Virus record (IMG/VR): IMGVR_UViG_3300006026_000029
Location: 1-42,180 of that record
DNA: 42,180 nucleotides
DNA from: a virus
Direction: 5' to 3' (one strand)
Shown piece after piece: positions 18,790 through 25,371 of this stretch (position 1 is its first letter; each line of letters opens with the position of its first letter). The position numbers were made by a program, and so were the translations under genes. The notes beneath the pieces are model-generated. The model was not told the origin of the DNA, did no database searches, and was given only the letters and a program-made list of their open reading frames with translations.

Positions 18790-19413
18790 CTACTGTCCTA
18801 ACAAATCGTTGCCTCTGTACGTCTTGCTCCAATACGGAACATTAGCACCAGCCATACCCGTCTTCTTCAACCAAGCATAGTACTTGCCTACCGAACCACC
18901 GTAAATAACTCTCTCGGCAATAGCAGAACCCAGCTTTGAAGAGAACTGACGGCCCTTCGGCTCGCCAAACTTAAACAAGAACGGTCGAGCAGGCATCTTC
19001 CTTGTACCGTATTGAATGAAACTTGCATACGGAACAACTCGACCATCAATCCCATCGCTCGTTAAATCCGTACCAAACTTCATACTATGCGACTTATACT
19101 CTCTAACCGCTCCTCGTGCATTGTCAACAGTAAGGCTGCGTCTTAAATCGCCAGTTCTAACAAGCACACCTTTATTACCATATCCCTCTTCTATTTTCCA
19201 TGCAACAGTTTCAGGCGCAAGTACGGTCCATCTACCGCGACCATTATTACGAAAATCTTCCCGAATCTGACGTTTGACCTCTTTAGCTGCCCACTTAAAC
19301 TGCGACTTGAAACCTTTTGCAGAACGGCGACGCATAGCATTAAAATGCTTAGTCATTTCCCGCTTGTCAACTTTGACACTAATACTAAGAGCTGGTTGCC
19401 TTCTCCGAGCCAT
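18790..19413 (-). CDS. HK97 gp10 / Mu gpG-like neck protein
   Basis: 207 aa from ATG 19413, chosen because GAGGG lies nine bases before it; a TTG nine bases upstream is the alternative. Motifs of the family are present in order: GRGRWTVLAPETVAWKIEEG (residues about 60-80), VLVRTGDLRRSLTV, and ASFIQYGTRKMPARPFLFKF. The N-terminus is strongly basic (MARRRQP, then MRRRSAKGFKSQFKW). Such proteins join the connector to the tail and are involved in tail completion. The start follows the connector stop by one base. Confidence 0.82.
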   Translation of the reverse strand: MARRRQPALSISVKVDKREMTKHFNAMRRRSAKGFKSQFKWAAKEVKRQIREDFRNNGRGRWTVLAPETVAWKIEEGYGNKGVLVRTGDLRRSLTVDNARGAVREYKSHSMKFGTDLTSDGIDGRVVPYASFIQYGTRKMPARPFLFKFGEPKGRQFSSKLGSAIAERVIYGGSVGKYYAWLKKTGMAGANVPYWSKTYRGNDLLGQ

Positions 19414-19414
19414 C

Positions 19415-20056
19415 TTAAGCAACCCTCACACGGCGATACTTTCTAAGAGTAAACAATTCCCTATCAGAAAAACCAGTCTCCAAAGGCGCAACATTCCTCG
19501 TCGTCAAATCCTTCAAACCAACCACATCATCATGCATATTCTGCATCTCACGAGTAGCTGCACGCAACATCAAAATCTTAAACGCCTTAATGTTCGGACC
19601 ATCCAACCCCGCCGTATACGTCACCTCAATACGATCATTCGCAAACGCATTAAACAAATCAATACCATAATCCCGAGTCACATAATCACGCTCCGCAACC
19701 TGAGCCGTCGCCGTAGCAGACGCAGAAGCAGGCGTAATCGAAACAGAAGACACCGAAACAACCGGACTATTATCCAAATACAACGTATACATAGGCGTAT
19801 AAATAATGCCAGGAGAAGTCAACGTGGAAGCAGGATCAGTAGTGTAATTGTAATAGTACTGCTGGTTTACAACGCCCCTGCCCACATCGGGCACACGATA
19901 CGTTTCCGTAAACTCTGTCTGTTCAACAGGGCGACGCAAATACGCCTCTAACTCAGACTGCAAGCCTTCAATAATAAATGCTGCGGCGTCTTCCTGAGTG
20001 TTCGTGAGCGTAATGTCCATATAGGTAGTAATATCAGAGACTGTAATAAGAGCCAT
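19415..20056 (-). CDS. Head-tail connector protein (HK97 gp6-like)
   Basis: 213 aa. The N-terminal pattern (MALITVSDITTYMDI, then DAAAFIIEGLQSELEAYLRR, residues 1-42) and late helical segment (AFKILMLRAATREMQNMHDD) are typical of gp6-type adaptor proteins that form a ring under the portal. The middle (residues 60-140) is a beta-rich insertion with a Ser/Ala-rich stretch (ITPASASATATAQV). A ribosome site (GGGAGTAGG) precedes the ATG. It is followed closely by the gp10-like gene, the normal order of the neck module. Confidence 0.8.
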   Translation of the reverse strand: MALITVSDITTYMDITLTNTQEDAAAFIIEGLQSELEAYLRRPVEQTEFTETYRVPDVGRGVVNQQYYYNYTTDPASTLTSPGIIYTPMYTLYLDNSPVVSVSSVSITPASASATATAQVAERDYVTRDYGIDLFNAFANDRIEVTYTAGLDGPNIKAFKILMLRAATREMQNMHDDVVGLKDLTTRNVAPLETGFSDRELFTLRKYRRVRVA

Positions 20057-20071
20057 TGTTACCTACTCCCT

Positions 20072-20437
20072 CTAGAACGGCTCGCCAGAAGGCGGTGAAG
20101 GATTTCTACGACCACGCCCAGGAGGACGTGAGGCTTTCTGACCTTCTTTGAGCTTCTGAAGAAAGGCGGCAACATTGCTTCTAGCCGCTCTAAGCTGAGC
20201 TAGTGTAGCGCCAGTCAAGTTAGCGCCCTTCACATTGTATTTCTCCCGAAAAGCTTTACGGGCATTTTTCATCTTGATGGCGTTATCAAAAATTCTCTGC
20301 TGAGTGTCTGTAAGCTTCCCATTGTCCTTTCGCTTTTGTCTCAGACCTTTAAGAATGCTATTAAGTTGCCGGTCGCTTTTACCTTCCAACATGTCGTCAG
20401 GTTTAACTTTACCGACACCTTCAAGAACTACAGCCAT
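20072..20437 (-). CDS. Small basic protein at the start of the neck module, unknown function
   Basis: 121 aa, not recognised. It is Lys/Arg-rich and mostly helical (DRQLNSILKGLRQKRKDNGK, then AIKMKNARKAFREKYNVK), with a disordered C-terminal tail, SRPPGRGRRNPSPPSGEPF. The length and basic tail would suit a DNA-contacting head-closure or internal protein, but this is a guess. It starts 62 bases after the Nmad1 gene and ends 15 bases before the connector gene, so it probably opens the neck-tail transcript. Confidence 0.6.
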   Translation of the reverse strand: MAVVLEGVGKVKPDDMLEGKSDRQLNSILKGLRQKRKDNGKLTDTQQRIFDNAIKMKNARKAFREKYNVKGANLTGATLAQLRAARSNVAAFLQKLKEGQKASRPPGRGRRNPSPPSGEPF

Positions 20438-20463
20438 AACAGCCCCAATCAGAAAACAATACT

Positions 20464-20482
20464 GATACTATGATACCGTATC
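20464..20482. repeat. Clustered GATAC / GTATC motifs upstream of the neck module
   Basis: GATAC occurs at 20464 and 20472, and GATACCGTATC (20472-20482) is an 11-base palindrome. They lie in the 62-base gap before the 121-aa gene, where a promoter or operator would be expected. Function is unproven. Confidence 0.3.
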
Positions 20483-20499
20483 CGACAACAGCATTAATC

Positions 20500-20970
20500 C
20501 TAATCTGCCATTTGCTTCAAAAAGCTACCGTCCAACAGCATCAAACCAATCGTGGAATAGCCAACAATGTCCAGATAGGTGTCCTCCACCGCCTCATTCT
20601 CTGGCAGACGGCCAGAATCTAGCAGATTTTCCAAACGTGCAACCTTGTCATGGAGACGCACAATCAGACCACGGTGCCCGAACCTGAGAATGTTTTCAGA
20701 ACCATAATCTCGCTGCTTATTACAGAGCGTTTGCCACACAAAATCCTTGTCTAGCGAAATATCGGCATGCTTGGTCATTGCCGCTAGCTGAAACCAAACC
20801 TCAGGATCAACCAACTCCTTATTGCCGACAAAATAAGTCTCAATCAGCGAATCAATATACTCCCGAATGTCTTCAACCGTAGTTACCTGAGACGACTCGG
20901 CCACCCACACGCTGTCAATATGTGTCAACGCATGATCTTCCCACGTCAACAAATCGTCAATTACGGTCAT
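20500..20970 (-). CDS. Nucleotide-modification-associated domain 1 (DUF1599-like) protein
   Basis: 156 aa. The conserved core lies at residues about 85-145: KQRDYGSENILRFGHRGLIV, then RLHDKVARLENLL, a variable loop with an acidic residue, and DTYLDIVGYSTIGLMLLDG. This is the pattern of Nmad1/DUF1599 proteins, common in actinobacterial phages and proposed from gene neighbourhoods to act with modified-nucleotide pathways. The biochemical reaction is not settled. The N-terminal 80 residues are acidic and not recognised. The start overlaps the upstream membrane-protein stop by four bases (ATGA), indicating translational coupling. Confidence 0.78.
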   Translation of the reverse strand: MTVIDDLLTWEDHALTHIDSVWVAESSQVTTVEDIREYIDSLIETYFVGNKELVDPEVWFQLAAMTKHADISLDKDFVWQTLCNKQRDYGSENILRFGHRGLIVRLHDKVARLENLLDSGRLPENEAVEDTYLDIVGYSTIGLMLLDGSFLKQMAD

Positions 20971-21281
20971 GACTTCGCACCCTTCGACATGCTGAGCTTA
21001 ATTGAAAACAGAATCCAGAGAATAGATGAAACTAGAAAAGCGTCCGTGTAGCCGATGCCGGGGCGGAACGCCATCAAGTTAGGCCACGCAGAATTAGCAA
21101 TGCTGTTCAAAAACATCAGACCCAAAGCGCCCGTGCCTGCAAGAAAAGCAAAACCGAAAATACTCTGCAAAACCGTGATAAGCACTGCCTGCTTGACTAC
21201 CTGCTGAACATTCTCCTCCAACTCTGTCGAAAGCTTACCGGTGAACCGGCCCCAATCTTCAGCGCCTTGCCTATTTACCAT
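20967..21281 (-). CDS. Small protein with two transmembrane helices
   Basis: 104 aa, family not recognised. A polar N-terminus (residues 1-30) precedes two hydrophobic helices at about 31-61 (VLITVLQSIFGFAFLAGTGA) and 78-98 (YTDAFLVSSILWILFSIKLS), with a short basic tail (SKGAKS). Two helices and small size are compatible with a holin, but the M15 lysin is 12 kb away and the neighbours are nucleotide and regulatory genes, so superinfection or membrane functions are equally possible. An AAAGGA ribosome site lies eight bases before the ATG. It overlaps the upstream regulator by 11 bases and the Nmad1 gene by four. Confidence 0.65.
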   Translation of the reverse strand: MVNRQGAEDWGRFTGKLSTELEENVQQVVKQAVLITVLQSIFGFAFLAGTGALGLMFLNSIANSAWPNLMAFRPGIGYTDAFLVSSILWILFSIKLSMSKGAKS

Positions 21282-21660
21282 TTTCGTATTCCTTTACTAT
21301 CTGGTGAACCCGCTGACGGGACAACCTATACCGAGCACCGATCTTAGCTAACGTCTCACCGTTATAGTACTCGCTATAAATCTGACTATTTCTTTCTGCA
21401 ATAAAATCCTTCGACTTCGGTCCCGGTCTGACAGGACCCCAAGTCCAAGAAGAAAGACTTTCTAACAACTGAATCCGGTTAGTAGCCAATGCGTTCTGCT
21501 TATATCTCGTCCGCATATAACTAACCCAATTGCCTAAACTGATACATTCCCCCGAGTCTAAAAACTCTACGTGATCTGTAGGCACAATAGCGTCACCATA
21601 GCGTTTCTCATATGCGCATAGGGCCTCGTAATGCTTATGCCATCGCTGTTCATGCCTCAT
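21271..21660 (-). CDS. Helicase-associated-domain protein with C-terminal HTH, likely DNA-binding regulator
   Basis: 129 aa. Residues 6-76 match the helicase-associated (HA) domain: conserved Trp residues and the order WHKHYEALCAYEKRYGDAIV, LGNWVSYMRTRYKQNAL, ESLSSWTWGP. Residues about 95-125 (YYNGETLAKIGARYRLSRQR, then VHQIVKEY) match a sigma-70 region 4-like helix-turn-helix. The two together suggest a small sequence-specific DNA binder, possibly controlling this phage's promoters. It has its own strong leaderless promoter and begins the small operon that continues through the membrane protein to Nmad1. Confidence 0.75.
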   Translation of the reverse strand: MRHEQRWHKHYEALCAYEKRYGDAIVPTDHVEFLDSGECISLGNWVSYMRTRYKQNALATNRIQLLESLSSWTWGPVRPGPKSKDFIAERNSQIYSEYYNGETLAKIGARYRLSRQRVHQIVKEYENGK

Positions 21661-21666
21661 AGTGGT

Positions 21667-21695
21667 ATCTTAGTAAAGCCCCACCGCCATGTCAA
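21667..21695 (-). promoter_or_regulatory. Strong sigma-70-like leaderless promoter of the HA-HTH gene
   Basis: TTGACA (21695-21690), a 17-base spacer and TAAGAT (21672-21667), followed after six bases by the ATG at 21660. The -35 is perfect. The predicted start of transcription coincides with the first base of the start codon and there is no ribosome site, so the mRNA should be leaderless. Confidence 0.75.
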
Positions 21696-21709
21696 GTAAA
21701 CCCCATAAA

Positions 21710-22084
21710 CTAACGTGGCTTATACAAGCTAGCGTTAGCTACCTCACCAGCTAAAGACTTAATAGTCTTGTACGCATCTTGACTGCCAACCCGTTCGGAC
21801 CAATCCACGATGTCTTCCCCAACAAACATCTCAATAGCTTCCCAACACCTGATAAAGTTAGCTCTTTTGTTAGCAGGGATATTATCTAAAAGTTCGTCAA
21901 AATTATTAGACAGGTTGCGCTCGGGCATCAAACCAACAAAGACAGCAATCGCTGCAGGCAAAGAAAGCCGCTTCTCATCATCTATCGGAACAGTCTCCGC
22001 TAAGCCATGCTTACAACAAGCTGCAACCATAAGCAACTCATGCTGCACACCATGAAGCCTTAAATCTCTCAAAGAAAAAGCCAT
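21710..22084 (-). CDS. Unknown protein with leaderless start
   Basis: 124 aa from ATG 22084. The frame is open up to a GTG at 22171, but the longer form would have to be translated through a transcription terminator, and a promoter places the mRNA start at 22084. The sequence (MAFSLRDLRLHGVQHELLMV, then AACCKHGLAETVPIDDEKRL) is mostly helical with Cys22, Cys23 and Cys77 and no recognised motif. It lies between two promoters and is a single-gene transcript or runs on into the HA-HTH gene. No function is suggested. Confidence 0.65.
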   Translation of the reverse strand: MAFSLRDLRLHGVQHELLMVAACCKHGLAETVPIDDEKRLSLPAAIAVFVGLMPERNLSNNFDELLDNIPANKRANFIRCWEAIEMFVGEDIVDWSERVGSQDAYKTIKSLAGEVANASLYKPR

Positions 22085-22090
22085 ATGCAT

Positions 22091-22120
22091 ATCATAACGT
22101 AAAAAGCGGGGTTCAGTCAA
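22091..22120 (-). promoter_or_regulatory. Leaderless promoter embedded in a terminator
   Basis: TTGACT (22120-22115), 18-base spacer, TATGAT (22096-22091), then six bases to the ATG at 22084. The -35 box is in the 3' half of the terminator hairpin and the spacer contains its T-run, so one short segment ends one transcript and starts the next. Confidence 0.7.
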
Positions 22121-22136
22121 ACTGACCAAACCCCGC
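22101..22136 (-). terminator. Rho-independent terminator downstream of the reductase region
   Basis: On the minus strand: GCGGGGT (22136-22130), a small bulge, TCAGT-TTG-ACTGA, then ACCCCGC (ending 22106) and TTTTT (22105-22101). A strong hairpin plus T-run. It ends transcripts coming from the reductase gene or from the promoter-like sequence at 22276. Confidence 0.88.
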
Positions 22137-22276
22137 CCTAGACGTGCGATTGCTTTTACGGCTACCGGCACGTTAGCCGATAATCACAATCTCCTCCTTC
22201 GGGGTTAGTCAAATTTGCCGGTACACAAATACTTTAACTTCCCAAATTACGCCAGATTGCAACTTTGCATATTATA
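22101..22276 (-). ncRNA. Candidate structured non-coding RNA or attenuator
   Basis: This stretch has no convincing ORF. A perfect TATAAT (22276-22271) could start a transcript near 22264 that ends at the terminator at 22101, about 160 bases. It contains perfect inverted arms TGCCGGTA (22216-22223) and TACCGGCA (22163-22170), and a competing hairpin, TAGCCG (22174-22179) with CGGCTA (22159-22164); the two share bases and cannot form together. GAAGGAGGAG (22200-22191) is a perfect ribosome site with no real gene after it. AACCCC near 22204 could pair with the 5' arm of the terminator. These features resemble a switch, but no known riboswitch class was recognised and the -35 is weak. Confidence 0.35.
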
Positions 22277-22284
22277 ATATCCCG

Positions 22285-22410
22285 TTATCTACCGCACCAT
22301 GTTAGGAGTTTGTCGATATCCATTGCAGGCGTCTTCTCAATGCCGCCCACAACAATATTACAAATGTGGCACAGCAGTCCACGCACCTCGCCAGTATCGT
22401 GGTATAGCAT
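22285..22410 (-). pseudogene. C-terminal fragment of a recombination endonuclease VII-like gene
   Basis: The minus frame ending with TAA 22287-22285 encodes YHDTGEVRGLLCHICN followed by VVGGIEK, matching the C-terminal half of endonuclease VII (HNH/His-Me fold) proteins, whose hallmark is DHDHETGxVRGLLCxxCN. Similarity continues upstream of the first ATG (22410) through SKRHQYIL to a TAG just after the reductase stop, so the usual N-terminal CxxC knuckle and the first DH of the motif are gone. No ribosome site precedes the ATG. It is most likely the remains of a homing-type or resolvase gene that once followed the reductase. A functional 41-aa peptide is the less likely alternative. Confidence 0.65.
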
Positions 22411-22445
22411 CAGAATGTACTGGTGGCGCTTACTACGCCACTAGG

Positions 22446-24395
22446 TCATCTCACGGGACAACTTCCCGTTGAGCATTCGGCGTCAAACTCATCGTCCGAC
22501 ATGATCGTGGAACCTGACAGCTTCTCACCAAGCTGTGACGTAGTGCTGAGCACATGCTCGTACTCTTCCTTAGTCAACTCGCCCATCGGGGCCTGATCGA
22601 AACCATGCTCGCTGTGCAGCAAGAACGAAACGGACTTCATCTCGCTCCAATGCTCCGCAAGGTACTCACGAATACCATCAAGTTCTTCGCTCTTGTAGTA
22701 GACAGTCACCGAAATGGCGTTGTCTGACCACACCTTCTGGAGACGACGAACAAGGTCCATCTGCTCAATCGCAGTCATGTCCTTAGCTTCGATCGTCCCG
22801 TCAGGGAACGCACACGGGAACTCTACAACAACAGTCCGGTCATCTTCTGAGCCATCAAAGTTGCGGAGAGGCTCAACGTAGAAGCCCTTCGACTTGCAGT
22901 AGTTGACAAGAACGTCGGTGGAAGCCATACGCATACGCTTCACAAAGTACTGGCTAAAGCCGGGGTGAACGCCAGGGGTTACACCCGGAAGAAGGCTCAG
23001 CGTGCCAGAAGGCTTGATCGTGGTAAGACGTACAGACTCAGGCCAGCCACGCTCTTCTGACCACTCGGCATCAAACTCACGCAGAGCGACATAGGTGTCG
23101 TCCAGCCAATCAATCTTTTCCATGGCCTGCGTCACGCCAGTGATACCTAGGCCGAGACGCATGTTTGTTGACGTGATCTTGTCTGAAGCAGGGTCAAGGT
23201 AAGACAGCGCCGCTGTCGCCTTCTGGACCTTGTACAGCAACTGAGACACGTCCTGAAGCTCTTCCGACGAGTCAATCATCGGCAAGAAAATCTCAGACAA
23301 GTTACAAGACTCACGGTTAGCCAACGGGATTTCAGCGCAAGGGTTGACGCCCACAATCGACGGATCGGGACGCTCTTCGCCCATACGCCCAAACTGGCGT
23401 GAAGCTTCGAGGTTGAAGAACCCGTACGGCTCACCATTACCCTTGTAGCCTTCCCAAATAAGCTCCGGCATGTCCTGCATCTGTTCCGGAGAAACGAAAA
23501 CAGTGTTGTTTGACATGGCTCGCTCAATCGGAATATCGCCAAGGTCCCAACGCTTCGCCATCAGGTAATCTTCATCGTCTAGACGGCCAACAGCAATTTC
23601 AGCGCTGCGGCGAACGTTACCGGCGACAACGATAGAGCCAATGATGTTCATGCAGTCAAGAACCTCAACTGAAGTCATCGTGCGACCAACCGCACCGTCA
23701 AGAACGGCACAAATCTTCTCAATACCCGAAACGAGAATATCGGGACCTGAAGCAGTGCCGCCGAACGTCTTAATAGGTACACCCGCCTTGCGGATCAGGT
23801 GAGTAGCGTACGTCATCTTACGAGGATTGTCGTCGTCGCCCAAGTAGCACTCAAAGACCTTCCGGACTGCTTCGCCCCAACCCTCACGGGTATCAGGCAC
23901 TATGAAATCAGAATCGTCAGCGTCATGATGCTCAACCCAAGCTGAACGAACAACACCCAGACGCTCAGGCTTATCGCAAGAGAAGCCCACACCGCCGCCA
24001 AGCATCAGCCGCTCTACGGCCCAAGAAAAATCCGTGGGCTTCTGAACATCAACAAACCAGCAGTTGACCAGACTATCGCCACCCAAACGCTTGTTGTTCG
24101 GGGTACCCATCTGCCAAAGCATTCGGCCAGCAACGGAAGCCTTCAAGTTGAACAGATAGTCATAGAGGCGGACAGCCTCATCTTCCGACAACTGCGCCCC
24201 AATATCCTGAGCGCCGTTAACGACACGCTGAATCGTTTCGTGCCATTCCTCAGTACGAACAATTGTGTCGCCCTCAAAAATAGGGCGAGCATAGGTCCGC
24301 TTGTAAACAATATAGCCTAATCCGTTAAATCCCCACGGAGGCATCTTATCAGCATATGAGGCGGCATGGTCGTCGGAAATAAAAAAGGGGTCCAC
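22446..24395 (-). CDS. nrdJ: Adenosylcobalamin-dependent (class II) ribonucleotide reductase, monomeric RTPR type
   Basis: 649 aa, GTG start with AAGGAG eight bases before it. Reduces ribonucleotides to deoxyribonucleotides with coenzyme B12, oxygen-independently, supplying phage DNA synthesis. Key residues fit the Lactobacillus leichmannii enzyme: C353 in NPCAEIPL as thiyl-radical cysteine, N351 and E355 beside it, C112 (VNCWFV) and C364 (ESCNLSE) as the active-site disulfide pair, and C641/C646 (ECSTGSCPVR) as the C-terminal shuttle pair. Spacings of 11 (C353 to C364) and 5 (C641 to C646) equal those of that enzyme. At 649 aa it is somewhat shorter than the 739-aa prototype. It is intact with no intein, and sits unusually between capsid and neck genes. 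Confidence 0.95.
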   Translation of the reverse strand: MDPFFISDDHAASYADKMPPWGFNGLGYIVYKRTYARPIFEGDTIVRTEEWHETIQRVVNGAQDIGAQLSEDEAVRLYDYLFNLKASVAGRMLWQMGTPNNKRLGGDSLVNCWFVDVQKPTDFSWAVERLMLGGGVGFSCDKPERLGVVRSAWVEHHDADDSDFIVPDTREGWGEAVRKVFECYLGDDDNPRKMTYATHLIRKAGVPIKTFGGTASGPDILVSGIEKICAVLDGAVGRTMTSVEVLDCMNIIGSIVVAGNVRRSAEIAVGRLDDEDYLMAKRWDLGDIPIERAMSNNTVFVSPEQMQDMPELIWEGYKGNGEPYGFFNLEASRQFGRMGEERPDPSIVGVNPCAEIPLANRESCNLSEIFLPMIDSSEELQDVSQLLYKVQKATAALSYLDPASDKITSTNMRLGLGITGVTQAMEKIDWLDDTYVALREFDAEWSEERGWPESVRLTTIKPSGTLSLLPGVTPGVHPGFSQYFVKRMRMASTDVLVNYCKSKGFYVEPLRNFDGSEDDRTVVVEFPCAFPDGTIEAKDMTAIEQMDLVRRLQKVWSDNAISVTVYYKSEELDGIREYLAEHWSEMKSVSFLLHSEHGFDQAPMGELTKEEYEHVLSTTSQLGEKLSGSTIMSDDEFDAECSTGSCPVR

Positions 24396-24458
24396 AGTAC
24401 GTTCTCCTTGTGGTGTAGTGATGTTCTGAAAAGAGGTGGTTTTAGTATTCTAGGGGGG

Positions 24459-24506
24459 TTGACGTATCTTCCGGCGTCAAGTTATCACGAGATTGGAAGA
24501 AATCAA
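24459..24506 (-). promoter_or_regulatory. Possible promoter and hairpin in the reductase leader
   Basis: The 127-base gap before the reductase contains TTGATT (24506-24501), a 16-base spacer and TAACTT (24484-24479), then a perfect inverted repeat TTGACG / CGTCAA (24480-24475 with 24464-24459, 10-base loop) and a C-run. The leader would be about 75 bases. No cobalamin riboswitch is recognisable and the space is too short for one. The promoter is weak in sequence. Confidence 0.35.
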
Positions 24507-24522
24507 ACCTATTTGTCACAGA

Positions 24523-25257
24523 TTATTCTGTCAGTTCAGCTAGCCGCCTAGCTAAATCTTCTCTGTTGGAGAACAACAAGAAGATGCCCGCCGCTTGAGT
24601 ATTTATGGAAAGAACTCCATCTGATTCGTTATCTAAATAGATGTTAAACAAACCAACTTCTGCAAGCTTTAACAAAATTCCAATCAGTAACAAATCATCT
24701 AGAGGGATATTCTTACTAGCCTTCAAGTATTCGACTAGGAACCCTATCTTAGTGGATGTCTGCCCCATAGTCAACAAGGCTTTCAATATCTCTCCAGAAA
24801 TAGTTTCCCACTCACCAAACAAAGCCAACGAAGGCCGAACAGCGGCGTATCTAAACATGGAAGAAGACCTTGCCGACAAGCACACAGCCGCATCCAACGC
24901 AGCACCATTCGACTCGTTCACAGCAAGAAATAACACCCCATTGTCCTGCAACTCTAACGCTTCCAGAGACTGACGATCATACAAACAGTCAACCAAACAA
25001 AACTCGCTCGCCACACCAATAACAGCCTCAGTTTCACCCAACGAATACATATCTTCTCTGGAATCTTTATTCGCAACAGCATGCATCAACAACAACAGAT
25101 CAAACTTTTCGTTGTCAACCAGACCATTGCGGGTAACAAGATATTCCACAACATTCGTCAACCCGTACAAAAGAAACGGATCAATCGCCTCCAACAAATC
25201 AACATCATGCTGAGTCCACACAGGAAACGGAATGTCGTCGTCATCGAATATAGGCAT
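24523..25257 (-). CDS. Unknown helical protein with leaderless start
   Basis: 244 aa, not recognised. It is acidic at the N-terminus (MPIFDDDDIPFPVWTQHDVD) and otherwise a run of amphipathic helices (LLYGLTNVVEYLVTRNGLVD, then FLVEYLKASKNIPLDDLLLI and AAGIFLLFSNREDLARRLAE), with no membrane segment long enough to be certain. It is the first gene after the capsid terminator and has its own TATAAT promoter six bases before the ATG. It precedes the reductase by 127 bases. No function can be inferred. Confidence 0.7.
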   Translation of the reverse strand: MPIFDDDDIPFPVWTQHDVDLLEAIDPFLLYGLTNVVEYLVTRNGLVDNEKFDLLLLMHAVANKDSREDMYSLGETEAVIGVASEFCLVDCLYDRQSLEALELQDNGVLFLAVNESNGAALDAAVCLSARSSSMFRYAAVRPSLALFGEWETISGEILKALLTMGQTSTKIGFLVEYLKASKNIPLDDLLLIGILLKLAEVGLFNIYLDNESDGVLSINTQAAGIFLLFSNREDLARRLAELTE

Positions 25258-25263
25258 GCCCTT

Positions 25264-25291
25264 ATTATAACAAAGGACCCCTCAACCAAAG
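25264..25291 (-). promoter_or_regulatory. Leaderless promoter after the capsid terminator
   Basis: A perfect TATAAT (25269-25264) is followed after six bases by the ATG at 25257 with no ribosome site. The -35 is poor (CTTTGG at 25291-25286, 16-base spacer). It restarts transcription right after the capsid-gene terminator. Confidence 0.6.
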
Positions 25292-25300
25292 CCGAAAGGT

Positions 25301-25337
25301 AAATAAGAAAACCCCCGGCCCAAACGGACCGGGGGTT
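25301..25337 (-). terminator. Strong rho-independent terminator after the major capsid gene
   Basis: On the minus strand: AACCCCCGGTCC (25337-25326), GTTT loop, GGGCCGGGGGTT (25321-25310), 12-bp stem with one wobble pair, then TTTCTTATTT. It ends the head transcript 35 bases after the capsid stop. Confidence 0.92.
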
Positions 25338-25371
25338 CTCAACTTATCCAACTACCCCGAAGGGACTAGGA

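Noticed and set aside
22085-22171. Upstream extension of the 124-aa gene to the GTG at 22171
   Set aside because: The extension spans a rho-independent terminator and lacks a ribosome site at proper distance; the promoter places the start at 22084.
22182-22196. Small gene starting at the GTG after GGAGGAG
   Set aside because: The frame ends after four codons; kept only as part of the structured region.
24396-24522. Cobalamin riboswitch upstream of the B12-dependent reductase
   Set aside because: The gap is only 127 bases and no B12-box-like conserved sequence was found, only a short hairpin.
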